A stretch of 64,000 nucleotides of DNA from an uncultured Candidatus Binatia bacterium (lineage in GTDB: Bacteria > Desulfobacterota > Binatia > Bin18). The position numbers and the translations under genes were made by a program. Each line of letters starts with the position of its first letter. Positions within the stretch are counted from its first letter, which is position 1. This document shows, one piece after another, positions 25,834 through 33,451 of the stretch. The DNA is taken from the NCBI GenBank assembly GCA_958296235.1, contig OY282457.1, positions 4,397,338-4,461,337 of the forward strand. Direction: 5' to 3'. Below the pieces are notes generated by a model, which did not search any database, had not been told where the DNA came from, and saw nothing but the letters and a program-made list of their open reading frames with translations.

Positions 25834-27945
25834 CTATGCTCCTCGTGTCTGAGTCGCCGCCTCTGTCAGAGCGGTTAATTGACGCAGATGTTCTGTCCGA
25901 CCAACGAGGACAAGCGAGTCCTCCTGGCGCAAGGGGATGTCGGGGTCAGGGAGTTCGTCCGGGCTGTGGAAACCTCCGCGCCGGACGGCGACAGCCGTCA
26001 CATTAAATCGACTGCGCAACTGAGACTCGCCCAAGGTTCTCCCAATGAGCGGCGGAGGAACGGGCACGATTTCAACGATATATTCATGCGGCAAATGGAC
26101 CTGCTGGTGGACCGTCTCGGTGAGCGCTTCGGACCGGAGACTGACGCCGAGGTATTCGCTGCGTAATATCTCTCGATTATAGAGCTCCAGCACATCGTGC
26201 CGCGAGACAACCCCTTCCAGTTTCTGATCAACCGAAAGAACGGGGAGGTACTCTTGCTCGCTCCGGCTGAATTTTTCGAGACAGCGGGCCAGCGTCTCTT
26301 GGGCGCTGGTGACCGTGTCCGGCGGCCGGGCCAGGTCAACCGCCACAACCAGCGGCGCCAGACTGTCGTCCTGGAGAGTTGCCTTCACGTCGTGAATGGA
26401 GATGATCCCGAGGAGGTGACGGTTTGCGTCAACCACAAAGCTCAGCGGCAGCGCACTGGCCAGGAAATGGTCCATGACCTCGGGAAAAGGGGCTCCTTCC
26501 CGGAAGGTTGGGGGCTCTGGGCGCATGACCTGTCCCACCGTGAAGCCCTGCATCAGAGTTTGTTCGCGTCGCCTGATGTCAATGCCGCGCCGTAAGAGCT
26601 GTAAGGTATAAATCGACTCTGCCCGAAAGAGTTTGGCAACGAGCGTGCTCACCGTACAACTGACCATAAGCGGCAGGATAATATGATAGTCTGTAGTAAT
26701 CTCGAAGAGCAGCAAAAAGGCGGTGATCGGGCAGTGGACCACACTCGCCAGGAAGGCGGCCATGCCGACCAGCGCATAACCGCCGCTCGGACCGGCAATC
26801 TCGGGAAAGACTGCGCCGACGCCCATTCCACACAGGCTGCCTAATACGGCACCAAGGTAGAGAGCCGGGAAAAAAAGCCCGCCTGAGCCTCCTGACGCCA
26901 GGGTCAGGCTGGTCGCTCCTATTTTGAGGGGAAAAAGCAACAGTAAATATGACCAGTCCAGGCCGCCCCGCAGAATGATGTCCATAGTGCCGTGGCCCGC
27001 GCCGTAGACATGCGGTGCCACAAGAATCAGACAGCCGACCAGGAATCCGCCCAGGGCCGGCTTGAGCGTATGGGGCAGCGTGATCTTTTCAGCTCCTTTT
27101 TCCAGACGATCCAGAATGAACATAAAGGCCAGTCCGCCGAGGCCACAGACAATGCCGAGTCCGAGGTAGAAGGGCAGCTCCCAGGTATGCAGCAGCGTAT
27201 AGGCGGGCACGACAAACGCGGGATGATCGCCAAAATAGGCCCGGCTCACAACCGTAGCGAGGACAGAGGACAATATCACCGGGCCAAAGGCCGGCATGGC
27301 GAAATTGCCGATGACAACTTCAAGGGCAAAAAAGGCGCCGGCAATAGGCGCATTAAAAATTGCGGCAAAGCCGCCGGCTACACCGCAGCCCGCCAGGGTT
27401 GGCAGGCGATCGGGCGGCACTTTGAGCAATTGGCCCAGCACCGAACCGAGCGAGGCGCCGACATGGACGATAGGCCCCTCGCGTCCGACCGAGCCGCCAG
27501 ACCCAATAGTGAGGGCAGAAGAAACAGATTTGGCCAGGGCCGTCTGCCAGCGAAACTTGCCATTCCCCAAGGCGACTGACTCCATGACCTCCGGGACGCC
27601 GTGTCCTTGCGCGTCCCGCGAACGAAAAAAAGCGACCAGCCCGACCGCCAAGCCGCCGAGTGTTGGCACAAGAAGAATGCGATACCAGGGCAACTCGGGA
27701 AGCGCGTGAAGCGGAGGGCCGTCTGAACTCAGGGCAACCCTCTGGACCAGATGAATCAGCGCGTCGTACAGAATCGCGCCACAGCCGGTGATAATACCGA
27801 CGGCGCAGGCCTGCGCCATAATGGAAAAGGGTTGGATGCGGTTGAGCTGCTGGCGAATATGGGCGGGGAGAGCAAGACGTGGAGTTTGCGTACAATACCT
27901 CTTTCTGGGAAGTTCCAGGCCGGCCCGGGCCGGCCTGGATACCAC
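25834..27945 (-). CDS. CLC-type chloride channel/antiporter with CBS and TrkA-C domains (copy B)
   Basis: Paralogue of the adjacent gene, up to 703 residues. It has GHGVPEVMESVALGNG, GSGGSVGREGPIVHVGASLG, NAPIAGAFFALEVVIG and ASGGSGGLFFPALYLG. Two CBS domains (TVGQVMRPEPPTF; VDLARPPDTVTSAQETLARCL) and a TrkA-C-like end (VPPPLIGRTLGESQLRSRFN) follow. The GTG at 27945 is 3 nt beyond the nitroreductase stop, but its first residues come from a 26-bp perfect palindrome. The first ATG, at 27819, leaves all family sequence intact, so the true start is uncertain. Compared with copy A, the selectivity motif ends GLFFP rather than GIFSP. Confidence 0.92.
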   Translation of the reverse strand: MVSRPARAGLELPRKRYCTQTPRLALPAHIRQQLNRIQPFSIMAQACAVGIITGCGAILYDALIHLVQRVALSSDGPPLHALPELPWYRILLVPTLGGLAVGLVAFFRSRDAQGHGVPEVMESVALGNGKFRWQTALAKSVSSALTIGSGGSVGREGPIVHVGASLGSVLGQLLKVPPDRLPTLAGCGVAGGFAAIFNAPIAGAFFALEVVIGNFAMPAFGPVILSSVLATVVSRAYFGDHPAFVVPAYTLLHTWELPFYLGLGIVCGLGGLAFMFILDRLEKGAEKITLPHTLKPALGGFLVGCLILVAPHVYGAGHGTMDIILRGGLDWSYLLLLFPLKIGATSLTLASGGSGGLFFPALYLGAVLGSLCGMGVGAVFPEIAGPSGGYALVGMAAFLASVVHCPITAFLLLFEITTDYHIILPLMVSCTVSTLVAKLFRAESIYTLQLLRRGIDIRRREQTLMQGFTVGQVMRPEPPTFREGAPFPEVMDHFLASALPLSFVVDANRHLLGIISIHDVKATLQDDSLAPLVVAVDLARPPDTVTSAQETLARCLEKFSRSEQEYLPVLSVDQKLEGVVSRHDVLELYNREILRSEYLGVSLRSEALTETVHQQVHLPHEYIVEIVPVPPPLIGRTLGESQLRSRFNVTAVAVRRGGFHSPDELPDPDIPLRQEDSLVLVGRTEHLRQLTALTEAATQTRGA
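27914..27939. repeat. 26-bp perfect palindrome
   Basis: All bases from 27914 to 27939 read the same on both strands (CCAGGCCGGCC... mirrored by ...GGCCGGCCTGG). It lies at the junction between the nitroreductase stop and the CLC copy B frame. It could form a very stable hairpin that limits read-through or hides a start codon. Confidence 0.85.
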
Positions 27946-27948
27946 ACC

Positions 27949-28734
27949 TCACTCAGGCAGGCCAAACATACGCGAGAGCGCCCGGACCTCATCCTTACGC
28001 CACGGGAGCGGCGCCGGCTCCTGTATCATTTTATCCTGTTTGAGCTGCTCGACGACGGCCGGGTCACGCTGCATGGGCACGCCATATTCCCCCTCAAAAT
28101 ACAGGCTTTCCAGCGCAGGGCGCGGGCGCTGTCCTCCGGCCTCCCAGGATTCGGCCGGATAGCCGATAAGCATGGCGTAGAGCGGCATGAAATGGTCTGG
28201 CACCTTGAATATTGCTTTGGCCTTTTCTGCGTTAAATGCGGTCAGCAGGGCGCCCAGTCCTTCGTCAAACGCAGTCAGCAGCGCTTGATTCATTGCCACG
28301 CCGCTATCCATGGAAACCGCAATGGGATTAATGGTGGGGTCCTTTGAAATCGGATCTAAAATTTGCGCCCACACAGTCTCCTCAATGAATTTATGGCTCC
28401 AACCGTGGGTGGGATTGAGAGCGCCGACATCGAAGAGTTCCTTGAGGGTCTGTCCGTGGCTTTCCTGAATCGCGTTGAGATTGCCGTAAAAATAAATATG
28501 CACCGGAGCCATATCGAGTTGGAGTGTTGTTGTGGGGACCTTGAGCGCTTCCAGGTCTTCAGGGGCGAGTTTATCGCGTTCCACAACGATAGCTCGGAGA
28601 AATGAAGCATTGACCGCACAGGACGAGAGCCGCGTCGCCTCCATAATGGTTTGAATTTTTTCCCGCTCAACCGGGCGGTAGGGGAGGAAGTAGCGAATAG
28701 AGCGACGCCGGCCAATGACCTCTTTGAATTCCAT
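27949..28734 (-). CDS. Nitroreductase-family flavoprotein
   Basis: FMN-dependent NAD(P)H oxidoreductase fold of 261 residues. The N-terminus has the diagnostic IGRRRSIRYFLPYRPVE followed by IQTIMEATRLSSCAVN, where Arg residues contact FMN phosphate. The C-terminal half contains AFDEGLGALLTAFN and MLIGYPAESWEAGGQRPRPA. It is longer than the roughly 200-residue classical members, with an insertion around residues 90-135. AAGGAGG lies 8 nt upstream of the ATG. The substrate is unknown. It leads the minus-strand run containing both CLC genes. Confidence 0.87.
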   Translation of the reverse strand: MEFKEVIGRRRSIRYFLPYRPVEREKIQTIMEATRLSSCAVNASFLRAIVVERDKLAPEDLEALKVPTTTLQLDMAPVHIYFYGNLNAIQESHGQTLKELFDVGALNPTHGWSHKFIEETVWAQILDPISKDPTINPIAVSMDSGVAMNQALLTAFDEGLGALLTAFNAEKAKAIFKVPDHFMPLYAMLIGYPAESWEAGGQRPRPALESLYFEGEYGVPMQRDPAVVEQLKQDKMIQEPAPLPWRKDEVRALSRMFGLPE

Positions 28735-28902
28735 GAAACCAACCTCCTTGAATGCAGCTGTGGGGCCTTCCTTAGCGTAGGGGCGGTTTGCCTGTCAAGG
28801 CCGTAAGTCCCTCAATCTCTTGACTTTCTGGGGGAAATCCCTAAGCTGGGCGAAGGAGCAATCCAGAAGGGATCCCCAGTCGGGAGGGGGTGAGTCAGCC
28901 GT

Positions 28903-29100
28903 ATGGCAGGTGTACGAGTCAAAGAGAATGAGCCCATAGAAAGCGCTATCCGCCGTTTTAAGAAGCAGTGTGAAAAGGCGGGTATTCTGCAAGAGCTGAA
29001 AAAGCGCGAACACTACGAGAAACCGAGTGTCCGTCGCAAGCGGAAAGCCATTGCTGCACGAAAACGTGCGTTGCGCCGAGCAAGTCGATCCATGTATTAA
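28903..29100 (+). CDS. rpsU: 30S ribosomal protein S21
   Basis: S21 is a small basic protein of the 30S platform that helps mRNA recognition. The 65-residue product has the typical [20 protein letters not shown] start, the helical [19 protein letters not shown] core and an Arg/Lys-rich tail ending [10 protein letters not shown]. It precedes dnaG as in the classical rpsU-dnaG-rpoD macromolecular-synthesis operon, but a strong terminator separates the two and rpoD is not next. Confidence 0.97.
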   Translation: MAGVRVKENEPIESAIRRFKKQCEKAGILQELKKREHYEKPSVRRKRKAIAARKRALRRASRSMY

Positions 29101-29138
29101 GATGAGATGTCGCATTGCTTGAGAGACGAATGACTGAG

Positions 29139-29176
29139 AAACACCCACTTGAATAAGGTGGGTGTTTTCTTTTTCA
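29139..29176 (+). terminator. Rho-independent terminator after rpsU
   Basis: AAACACCCAC pairs with GTGGGTGTTT around a 9-nt loop and is followed by TTTTCTTTTT. It lies between rpsU and dnaG, so S21 is probably made mainly from a short transcript with partial read-through into dnaG. Confidence 0.85.
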
Positions 29177-29216
29177 GCGCCTTCCTCTGTTGTCCTCAGC
29201 GATGCCCTGGAACGCT

Positions 29217-31022
29217 ATGGCACATAAAATCCCCGAAGAGACGCTGACTGAGATTCGCTCCCGAGTCAGTATCGTCGAGGTGATTTCCGTCTATGTGTCT
29301 CTGCGTCAAGCGGGGAAGAATTACACTGGTTTGTGTCCGTTCCACGAGGAAAAGACCCCCTCGTTCAGTGTCAACGACGAGCGCGGCTTTTTTCACTGTT
29401 TTGGCTGTGGGGAAGGGGGAAATGCGTTTACTTTTTTATGCCGTCTTGAAGGCATTTCCTTTCCAGAAGCGGTACGCCGGCTTGCCGCAAAAGCCGGCGT
29501 ACCGCTGCCACAGACGCCTGACGACCCGCAGGCGCGCGAGCGGGACCGCCTCTACCGGCTGACGAGTCTGGCCAAAACCTACTTCCGCCACTGTCTGCTT
29601 GATGAGCAAATCGGAGCCGCGGCACGCCGCTATCTGGACGAGCGGGGCATCCCCCAGGAAGTCGCTGAGGGCTTCCAGCTTGGCTACGCGCCCGGCGGCT
29701 GGAATGGTCTTGTTCGTTTTCTTGCCAACCGGCGCGCGCCCCTGGACAAGGCCGCGGCGCTGGGGCTTCTTGGCGAACGCGCCGGACGGAACGAACGGAG
29801 CAGACCGGGCGCTCAGCAGTGGTACGACAAATTCCGCCACCGCCTCATATTTCCCATTACCGATGTGACCGGGCGGCCAGTCGGATTTGGTGGGCGCCTG
29901 CTTCCTGACCCGCAGCGAGACGCGAGCAGAGAGCGCCCGCAGCCCAAATATCTCAACTCGCCCGAGTCGGCCCTGTATAAGAAAGGGTCGCTGCTGTACG
30001 GCCTCTTCCAGGCCAAAGAGACGATTCGCGAGACCGGCCGGGTGCTCGTGGTTGAAGGCTATACCGACCTCATTGCGCTCGTGCAACGTGGCTTTCGCGA
30101 GACCGTCGCCATTCTCGGGACCGCCCTGACCCTGGAACAATTACGCCTGCTCAAACGCTTCTCGACGGATATCTATATTTTCTTTGATGGTGATGACGCC
30201 GGGCGTCGGGCGGCGACCCGGGCATTTCCGCTGTGCGTTGAAGCCGGACTGACCGGGCGCGGGGTTTTCTTGCCCCAAGGCGAGGACCCTGACTCGTTCG
30301 GACAAGCGCAGGGGCGGGAGGGGCTCGAAGAAGTGCTCGACACGGCCTCGCCCTTAGAGGAGTTCTATTTTACACAACACGCCCCGCCCCCTGAGGCCTC
30401 GGCCTTTCAGCGCGCCCAAGCGGCGAAAGCCGCCGTCGCGGTCTTGTCGCCCATGACCGACACCCTGGCCCGGGGAGCGCTGCTGACGCAGGTGGCGCAG
30501 CGTTTTGGCGTCAGCGAAGAAGAACTCCGCCGGCTGCGGCCGAACCGGGCTCCCCAGCGCGCGGCTCCTGCTCCCGACCCGCAGGGGTCCAGGCCGGGTA
30601 GCCCGCCCTCTTCGGCTGAATTGGAGTTAATCCAGCTCATGCTCGTGGACCGGCAGGTGGTGACGCATGTCTGCGAGCGCAAGCTGATTCCCGCCTTTCA
30701 AGAGTGGGGGGAGGTTGCCGCGGATATCGCGCAAGCCTGGCAGCGGGCCGACCACACCAGCATTGACATTGGCGCGTTTCTCGATCGTTTACCAAAAAGA
30801 GTCGCTGACTTTATCTCAAAAATGCTCAGCGAAGAAGAATCTGAAGAGCGCGCGGCGACGCAGGAGCAACTGATGTGGGACTGCATTGAGAAAATCCAGC
30901 AGGTGCAACACAAGTCCAGGCGAGTCCGGCTTCAGCGAGAAATTCGGGAGGCGGAGCTGCGCGGAGATGATGCGGGAGTACGCCAGCGGCTCGAAGCCTT
31001 GCGCGCCTTGGGGAGGTCGTAG
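29217..31022 (+). CDS. dnaG: DNA primase
   Basis: DnaG makes RNA primers at the replication fork. ATG 29217 gives MAHKIPEETLTEIRSRVSIV, which matches family N-termini; an ATG at 29202 and a TTG at 29190 are in frame upstream. The zinc-binding domain has CPFHEEKTPSF (Cys about 40) and CFGCGEGG. The RNA polymerase core includes FAFGRR-like GFGGRLLPDP and SPESALYKKGSLLYG. The TOPRIM domain has VVEGYTDLIAL and FDGDDAGRRAA. The C-terminal helicase-binding region is weakly conserved, as usual. A tRNA gene follows 49 nt downstream. Confidence 0.97.
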   Translation: MAHKIPEETLTEIRSRVSIVEVISVYVSLRQAGKNYTGLCPFHEEKTPSFSVNDERGFFHCFGCGEGGNAFTFLCRLEGISFPEAVRRLAAKAGVPLPQTPDDPQARERDRLYRLTSLAKTYFRHCLLDEQIGAAARRYLDERGIPQEVAEGFQLGYAPGGWNGLVRFLANRRAPLDKAAALGLLGERAGRNERSRPGAQQWYDKFRHRLIFPITDVTGRPVGFGGRLLPDPQRDASRERPQPKYLNSPESALYKKGSLLYGLFQAKETIRETGRVLVVEGYTDLIALVQRGFRETVAILGTALTLEQLRLLKRFSTDIYIFFDGDDAGRRAATRAFPLCVEAGLTGRGVFLPQGEDPDSFGQAQGREGLEEVLDTASPLEEFYFTQHAPPPEASAFQRAQAAKAAVAVLSPMTDTLARGALLTQVAQRFGVSEEELRRLRPNRAPQRAAPAPDPQGSRPGSPPSSAELELIQLMLVDRQVVTHVCERKLIPAFQEWGEVAADIAQAWQRADHTSIDIGAFLDRLPKRVADFISKMLSEEESEERAATQEQLMWDCIEKIQQVQHKSRRVRLQREIREAELRGDDAGVRQRLEALRALGRS

Positions 31023-31071
31023 GAAAACGGCGCGGAGCATGGTATACAAGGGGCCGCTGAGGCGGAGAGGT

Positions 31072-31145
31072 GGGCCCATAGCTCAGTTGGTTAGAGCGAC
31101 CGGCTCATAACCGGTTGGTCCCAGGTTCGAGTCCTGGTGGGCCCA
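31072..31145 (+). tRNA. tRNA with CAT anticodon (Ile2-lysidine type more likely than Met)
   Basis: The 74-nt cloverleaf has acceptor GGGCCCA/TGGGCCC, D-loop AGCTCAGTTGGTTAGAGC, anticodon arm CCGGCTCATAACCGG and T-arm CCAGG-TTCGAGT-CCTGG. CCA is not encoded. The anticodon CAT fits elongator Met or Ile2 (C34 modified by TilS). C4-C6 pairing with G67-G69 and the GGCTCATAACC loop context resemble Ile2 tRNAs. It does not look like initiator tRNA. Confidence 0.9.
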
Positions 31146-31200
31146 TACAAGACGGAGGGGGGGCCTCTCCACGAAAGCCAGATGTGAAAGGAGGTCAGCA

Positions 31201-31950
31201 TTGACCACGCAGATCGCCCAGCTGGTCAGCCTGCAAGAGATTGATCAGCGCCTTCAGCGGAAAGAGCAACAACTGGAAGCTCTCCATCAGCAGATTGCCA
31301 CTATCAGGTCTGAGCAGGAATTGCGGCAGCGGGAGGCCGAAGAGCGGCAACAGCGTATCAGCGAACTGGAAAGCCAACAGCGCGAGACAGATGGGCAGCT
31401 CAAGCTGGCAGAAGAGAAAATCAAAGAGAAACGGGTCCGGGAGAACCGTGTTCGGAATGAGCGCGAAAAGCTCGCCCTCCAGCGTGAAATCGAGTTGATG
31501 AAAGAGGCGAATGGCCAGATCGAAGAAAGTATCCTGAGTGTGATGCAGCAACTCGAAGAAGAGCAGCAACAACTCGCCGACATCCAAACGCGTCTCGAAG
31601 AGCTCCAGGCGCAGCTCGCTGAGGAGACGGCCCAGGCAGAAATACAAATCGCGACCTTGGAAGAGGAGACGCGGGCCGACCGCCGGCAACGGGAACAACT
31701 CGTGGCGGACTTGGACGCGAGTTTATGTGCGCGGTATGAGCGCATCTTCGGTAATCGTGGAGCCCTGGCGGTTGTGGAAGTCCGCGACGGAACCTGCCAG
31801 GGTTGCTATATGCGTATTCCGCCCCATATGTGTAATCAGATTCAGAGTAGTCAGATGCAGGGCAGCAGTGAGATCTTTCATTGCCCGCATCCCTATTGTG
31901 GACGGATTGTGTACATACAGGTTGAGGCAGACGGGGCGGGCGACACCTGA
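31201..31950 (+). CDS. Coiled-coil C4-type zinc-ribbon protein
   Basis: Cytosolic protein of 249 residues with a long N-terminal coiled coil (about 1-175, rich in Glu/Gln/Arg) and a C-terminal zinc ribbon formed by GTCQGCYMRIPP and HCPHPYCGRIVY. This architecture (zf-RING_7, CdsZ-like) is common and often lies next to rnpB or a Nif3-like gene; some members are proposed to act in ribosome hibernation or regulation. TTG at 31201 is chosen because a perfect AAAGGAGGT is 5 nt upstream. It ends 8 nt before the RNase P RNA. Confidence 0.88.
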   Translation: MTTQIAQLVSLQEIDQRLQRKEQQLEALHQQIATIRSEQELRQREAEERQQRISELESQQRETDGQLKLAEEKIKEKRVRENRVRNEREKLALQREIELMKEANGQIEESILSVMQQLEEEQQQLADIQTRLEELQAQLAEETAQAEIQIATLEEETRADRRQREQLVADLDASLCARYERIFGNRGALAVVEVRDGTCQGCYMRIPPHMCNQIQSSQMQGSSEIFHCPHPYCGRIVYIQVEADGAGDT

Positions 31951-31958
31951 CAGAATGT

Positions 31959-32403
31959 GGGAGGAGATTAAACGGTCGCGGTCCTGTACAGCAGGAGCGA
32001 GGAAAGTCCGGACTCCGTGGGGCAGGGTGGCTGCTAATAACAGCCTGCCGTAAGGCTAGGGAAAGTGCCACAGAAAAGAGACCGCCAGCAACACAGACAG
32101 AGAAAAGAGATAGAGATAGGGAGGAAATGGGTTTCTCTCTGTCTCCATTCTCTATCTCTCTCAGCCGCTGGTAAGGGTGAAAAGGTGAGGTAAGAGCTCA
32201 CCAATTCCTTGAGAGATCAAGGACGCTGGGTAAACCCTACCCGGAGCAAGATCAAATAAGAGGAGCCTGTATGGGCAAGAGTCGCCTCACTCTCACTCTG
32301 GGTTCGATCGCTTGAGCGTATCGGCAACGATACGCCTAGAGGAATGACCGTTACCTTTTCTTATTAGGGAAGGGCACAGAATCCGGCTTACCGATCTCCT
32401 CCC
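31959..32403 (+). ncRNA. rnpB: RNase P RNA (type A)
   Basis: Catalytic RNA that trims tRNA 5' ends. The ends pair as helix P1: GGGAGGAGAT (31959-31968) with ATCTCCTCCC (32394-32403). Conserved blocks are GAGGAAAGTCCGGACTCC, ACAGAAAAGAGACCGCC, GGTAAGGGTGAAAAGG, GGTAAACCCTACCCGGAGCA, AGAGGAATGACCGTT and ACAGAATCCGGCTTACCGAT. A purine/pyrimidine-rich insert at about 32088-32166 forms an extended P12 arm (AGAGATAGAGA with TCTCTATCTCT). A T-run at 32405-32410 gives termination. Confidence 0.97.
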
Positions 32404-32470
32404 CTTTTTTATGGCAGGGCCGTATGGGTAGAAACTCTTCAGACCGCCTTGCGTCCCGGAATCCGCCATC

Positions 32471-33343
32471 ATGCAGCCTTCCAGACTGGCATTGTTGCTG
32501 TGCATAGCCCTGCCCGTGGTCCTGTGGGAGGTCCGGAGCGCTGGGGCGAACAGCGAGGGCAGGGTAGCCGTTCAGTCTATAGAGGTCACGGCCGAACAGG
32601 TCACGGTCCATCTGTCAGCCGCTTCGGTGTATACTCAGGCGGCGCTGCCAAAGGACCCGCTGCATGGGCGTACCGACCGCTGCTACGTTGATGTGTCCGG
32701 TGTGTTGGGGCAACAGGTCCAACGTGTGTATGCTGGGGACTCGCAGCACGTCCAGCAGGTTCGGGTGGCTCAGTTTCAGCCCCAGACGGTCCGCGTCGTT
32801 CTTGATCTCCTTACCGCCCAGCCCTGCCAGGTCAAGCAGGCGGTGAGCCCGGACCGGTTGCAGATTATTGTTGGCCGTTCGACGCGCCAGGACACTATGG
32901 CTGGCGCCGGCTTCGTGCCCGCGGAACCGCCAACTCCGGCGATTCGACAGGAGTCTGCTCCCGAACCGCCGGCACACCAGGTCGCTCGGCAGGAACCCAC
33001 TGCTGAACTTCAGGCTTCTGAAGCGCTCGAATACCTGGACCTGCGTACCCCGTTTTCGTCCGGGACCCAACCTGCGCAAGCCATCAGTATTTTCGATCAG
33101 CAGACGCCCGAGGGGCCAAGGTCTCAACTCAGTCTTCTCGGGCAGCAGACGCCCGAAGAGGTCACAGCCCAGTCCAGTCTTCTCGGGCAGCAGACGCCCG
33201 AAGGGACCGTTCCCCAATCAGGTCTTTTCAACCGGCAGGAGATCGATGAGACCGCGCTTCAATTGGCCCCCAGCGGTCTGTATCTGCTGCAGGGGGAAGG
33301 CCAGGATGCGGGTTCTTCGGCCGCCCCGCGGCTGGAATGGTAA
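32471..33343 (+). CDS. Exported AMIN-domain protein with short tandem repeats
   Basis: A signal peptide (LALLLCIALPVVLWEVRSAGA) is followed by an AMIN domain (about 32-138; ending VRVVLDLLTAQPCQV and RLQIIVG). AMIN domains target periplasmic proteins to peptidoglycan or envelope sites (AmiC, PilQ). The second half is low-complexity and carries three tandem copies of an octapeptide like LLGQQTPE (residues about 210-245), with near-identical DNA units. No catalytic domain follows. The AMIN domain is clearly paralogous to that in the next gene (shared AALP...DRCYVD and TVRVVLDL), so the pair may work together at the envelope. Confidence 0.8.
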   Translation: MQPSRLALLLCIALPVVLWEVRSAGANSEGRVAVQSIEVTAEQVTVHLSAASVYTQAALPKDPLHGRTDRCYVDVSGVLGQQVQRVYAGDSQHVQQVRVAQFQPQTVRVVLDLLTAQPCQVKQAVSPDRLQIIVGRSTRQDTMAGAGFVPAEPPTPAIRQESAPEPPAHQVARQEPTAELQASEALEYLDLRTPFSSGTQPAQAISIFDQQTPEGPRSQLSLLGQQTPEEVTAQSSLLGQQTPEGTVPQSGLFNRQEIDETALQLAPSGLYLLQGEGQDAGSSAAPRLEW

Positions 33344-33451
33344 GCCCAGCCCGTTGCGCCGTACAGGCATTTCGGATAGTCGCTGATACAGCCTTAATCT
33401 ATACAGCTCAGCGCTCCAGCGCGTGCAATGTCCCGCTCATGATTTGACTCA

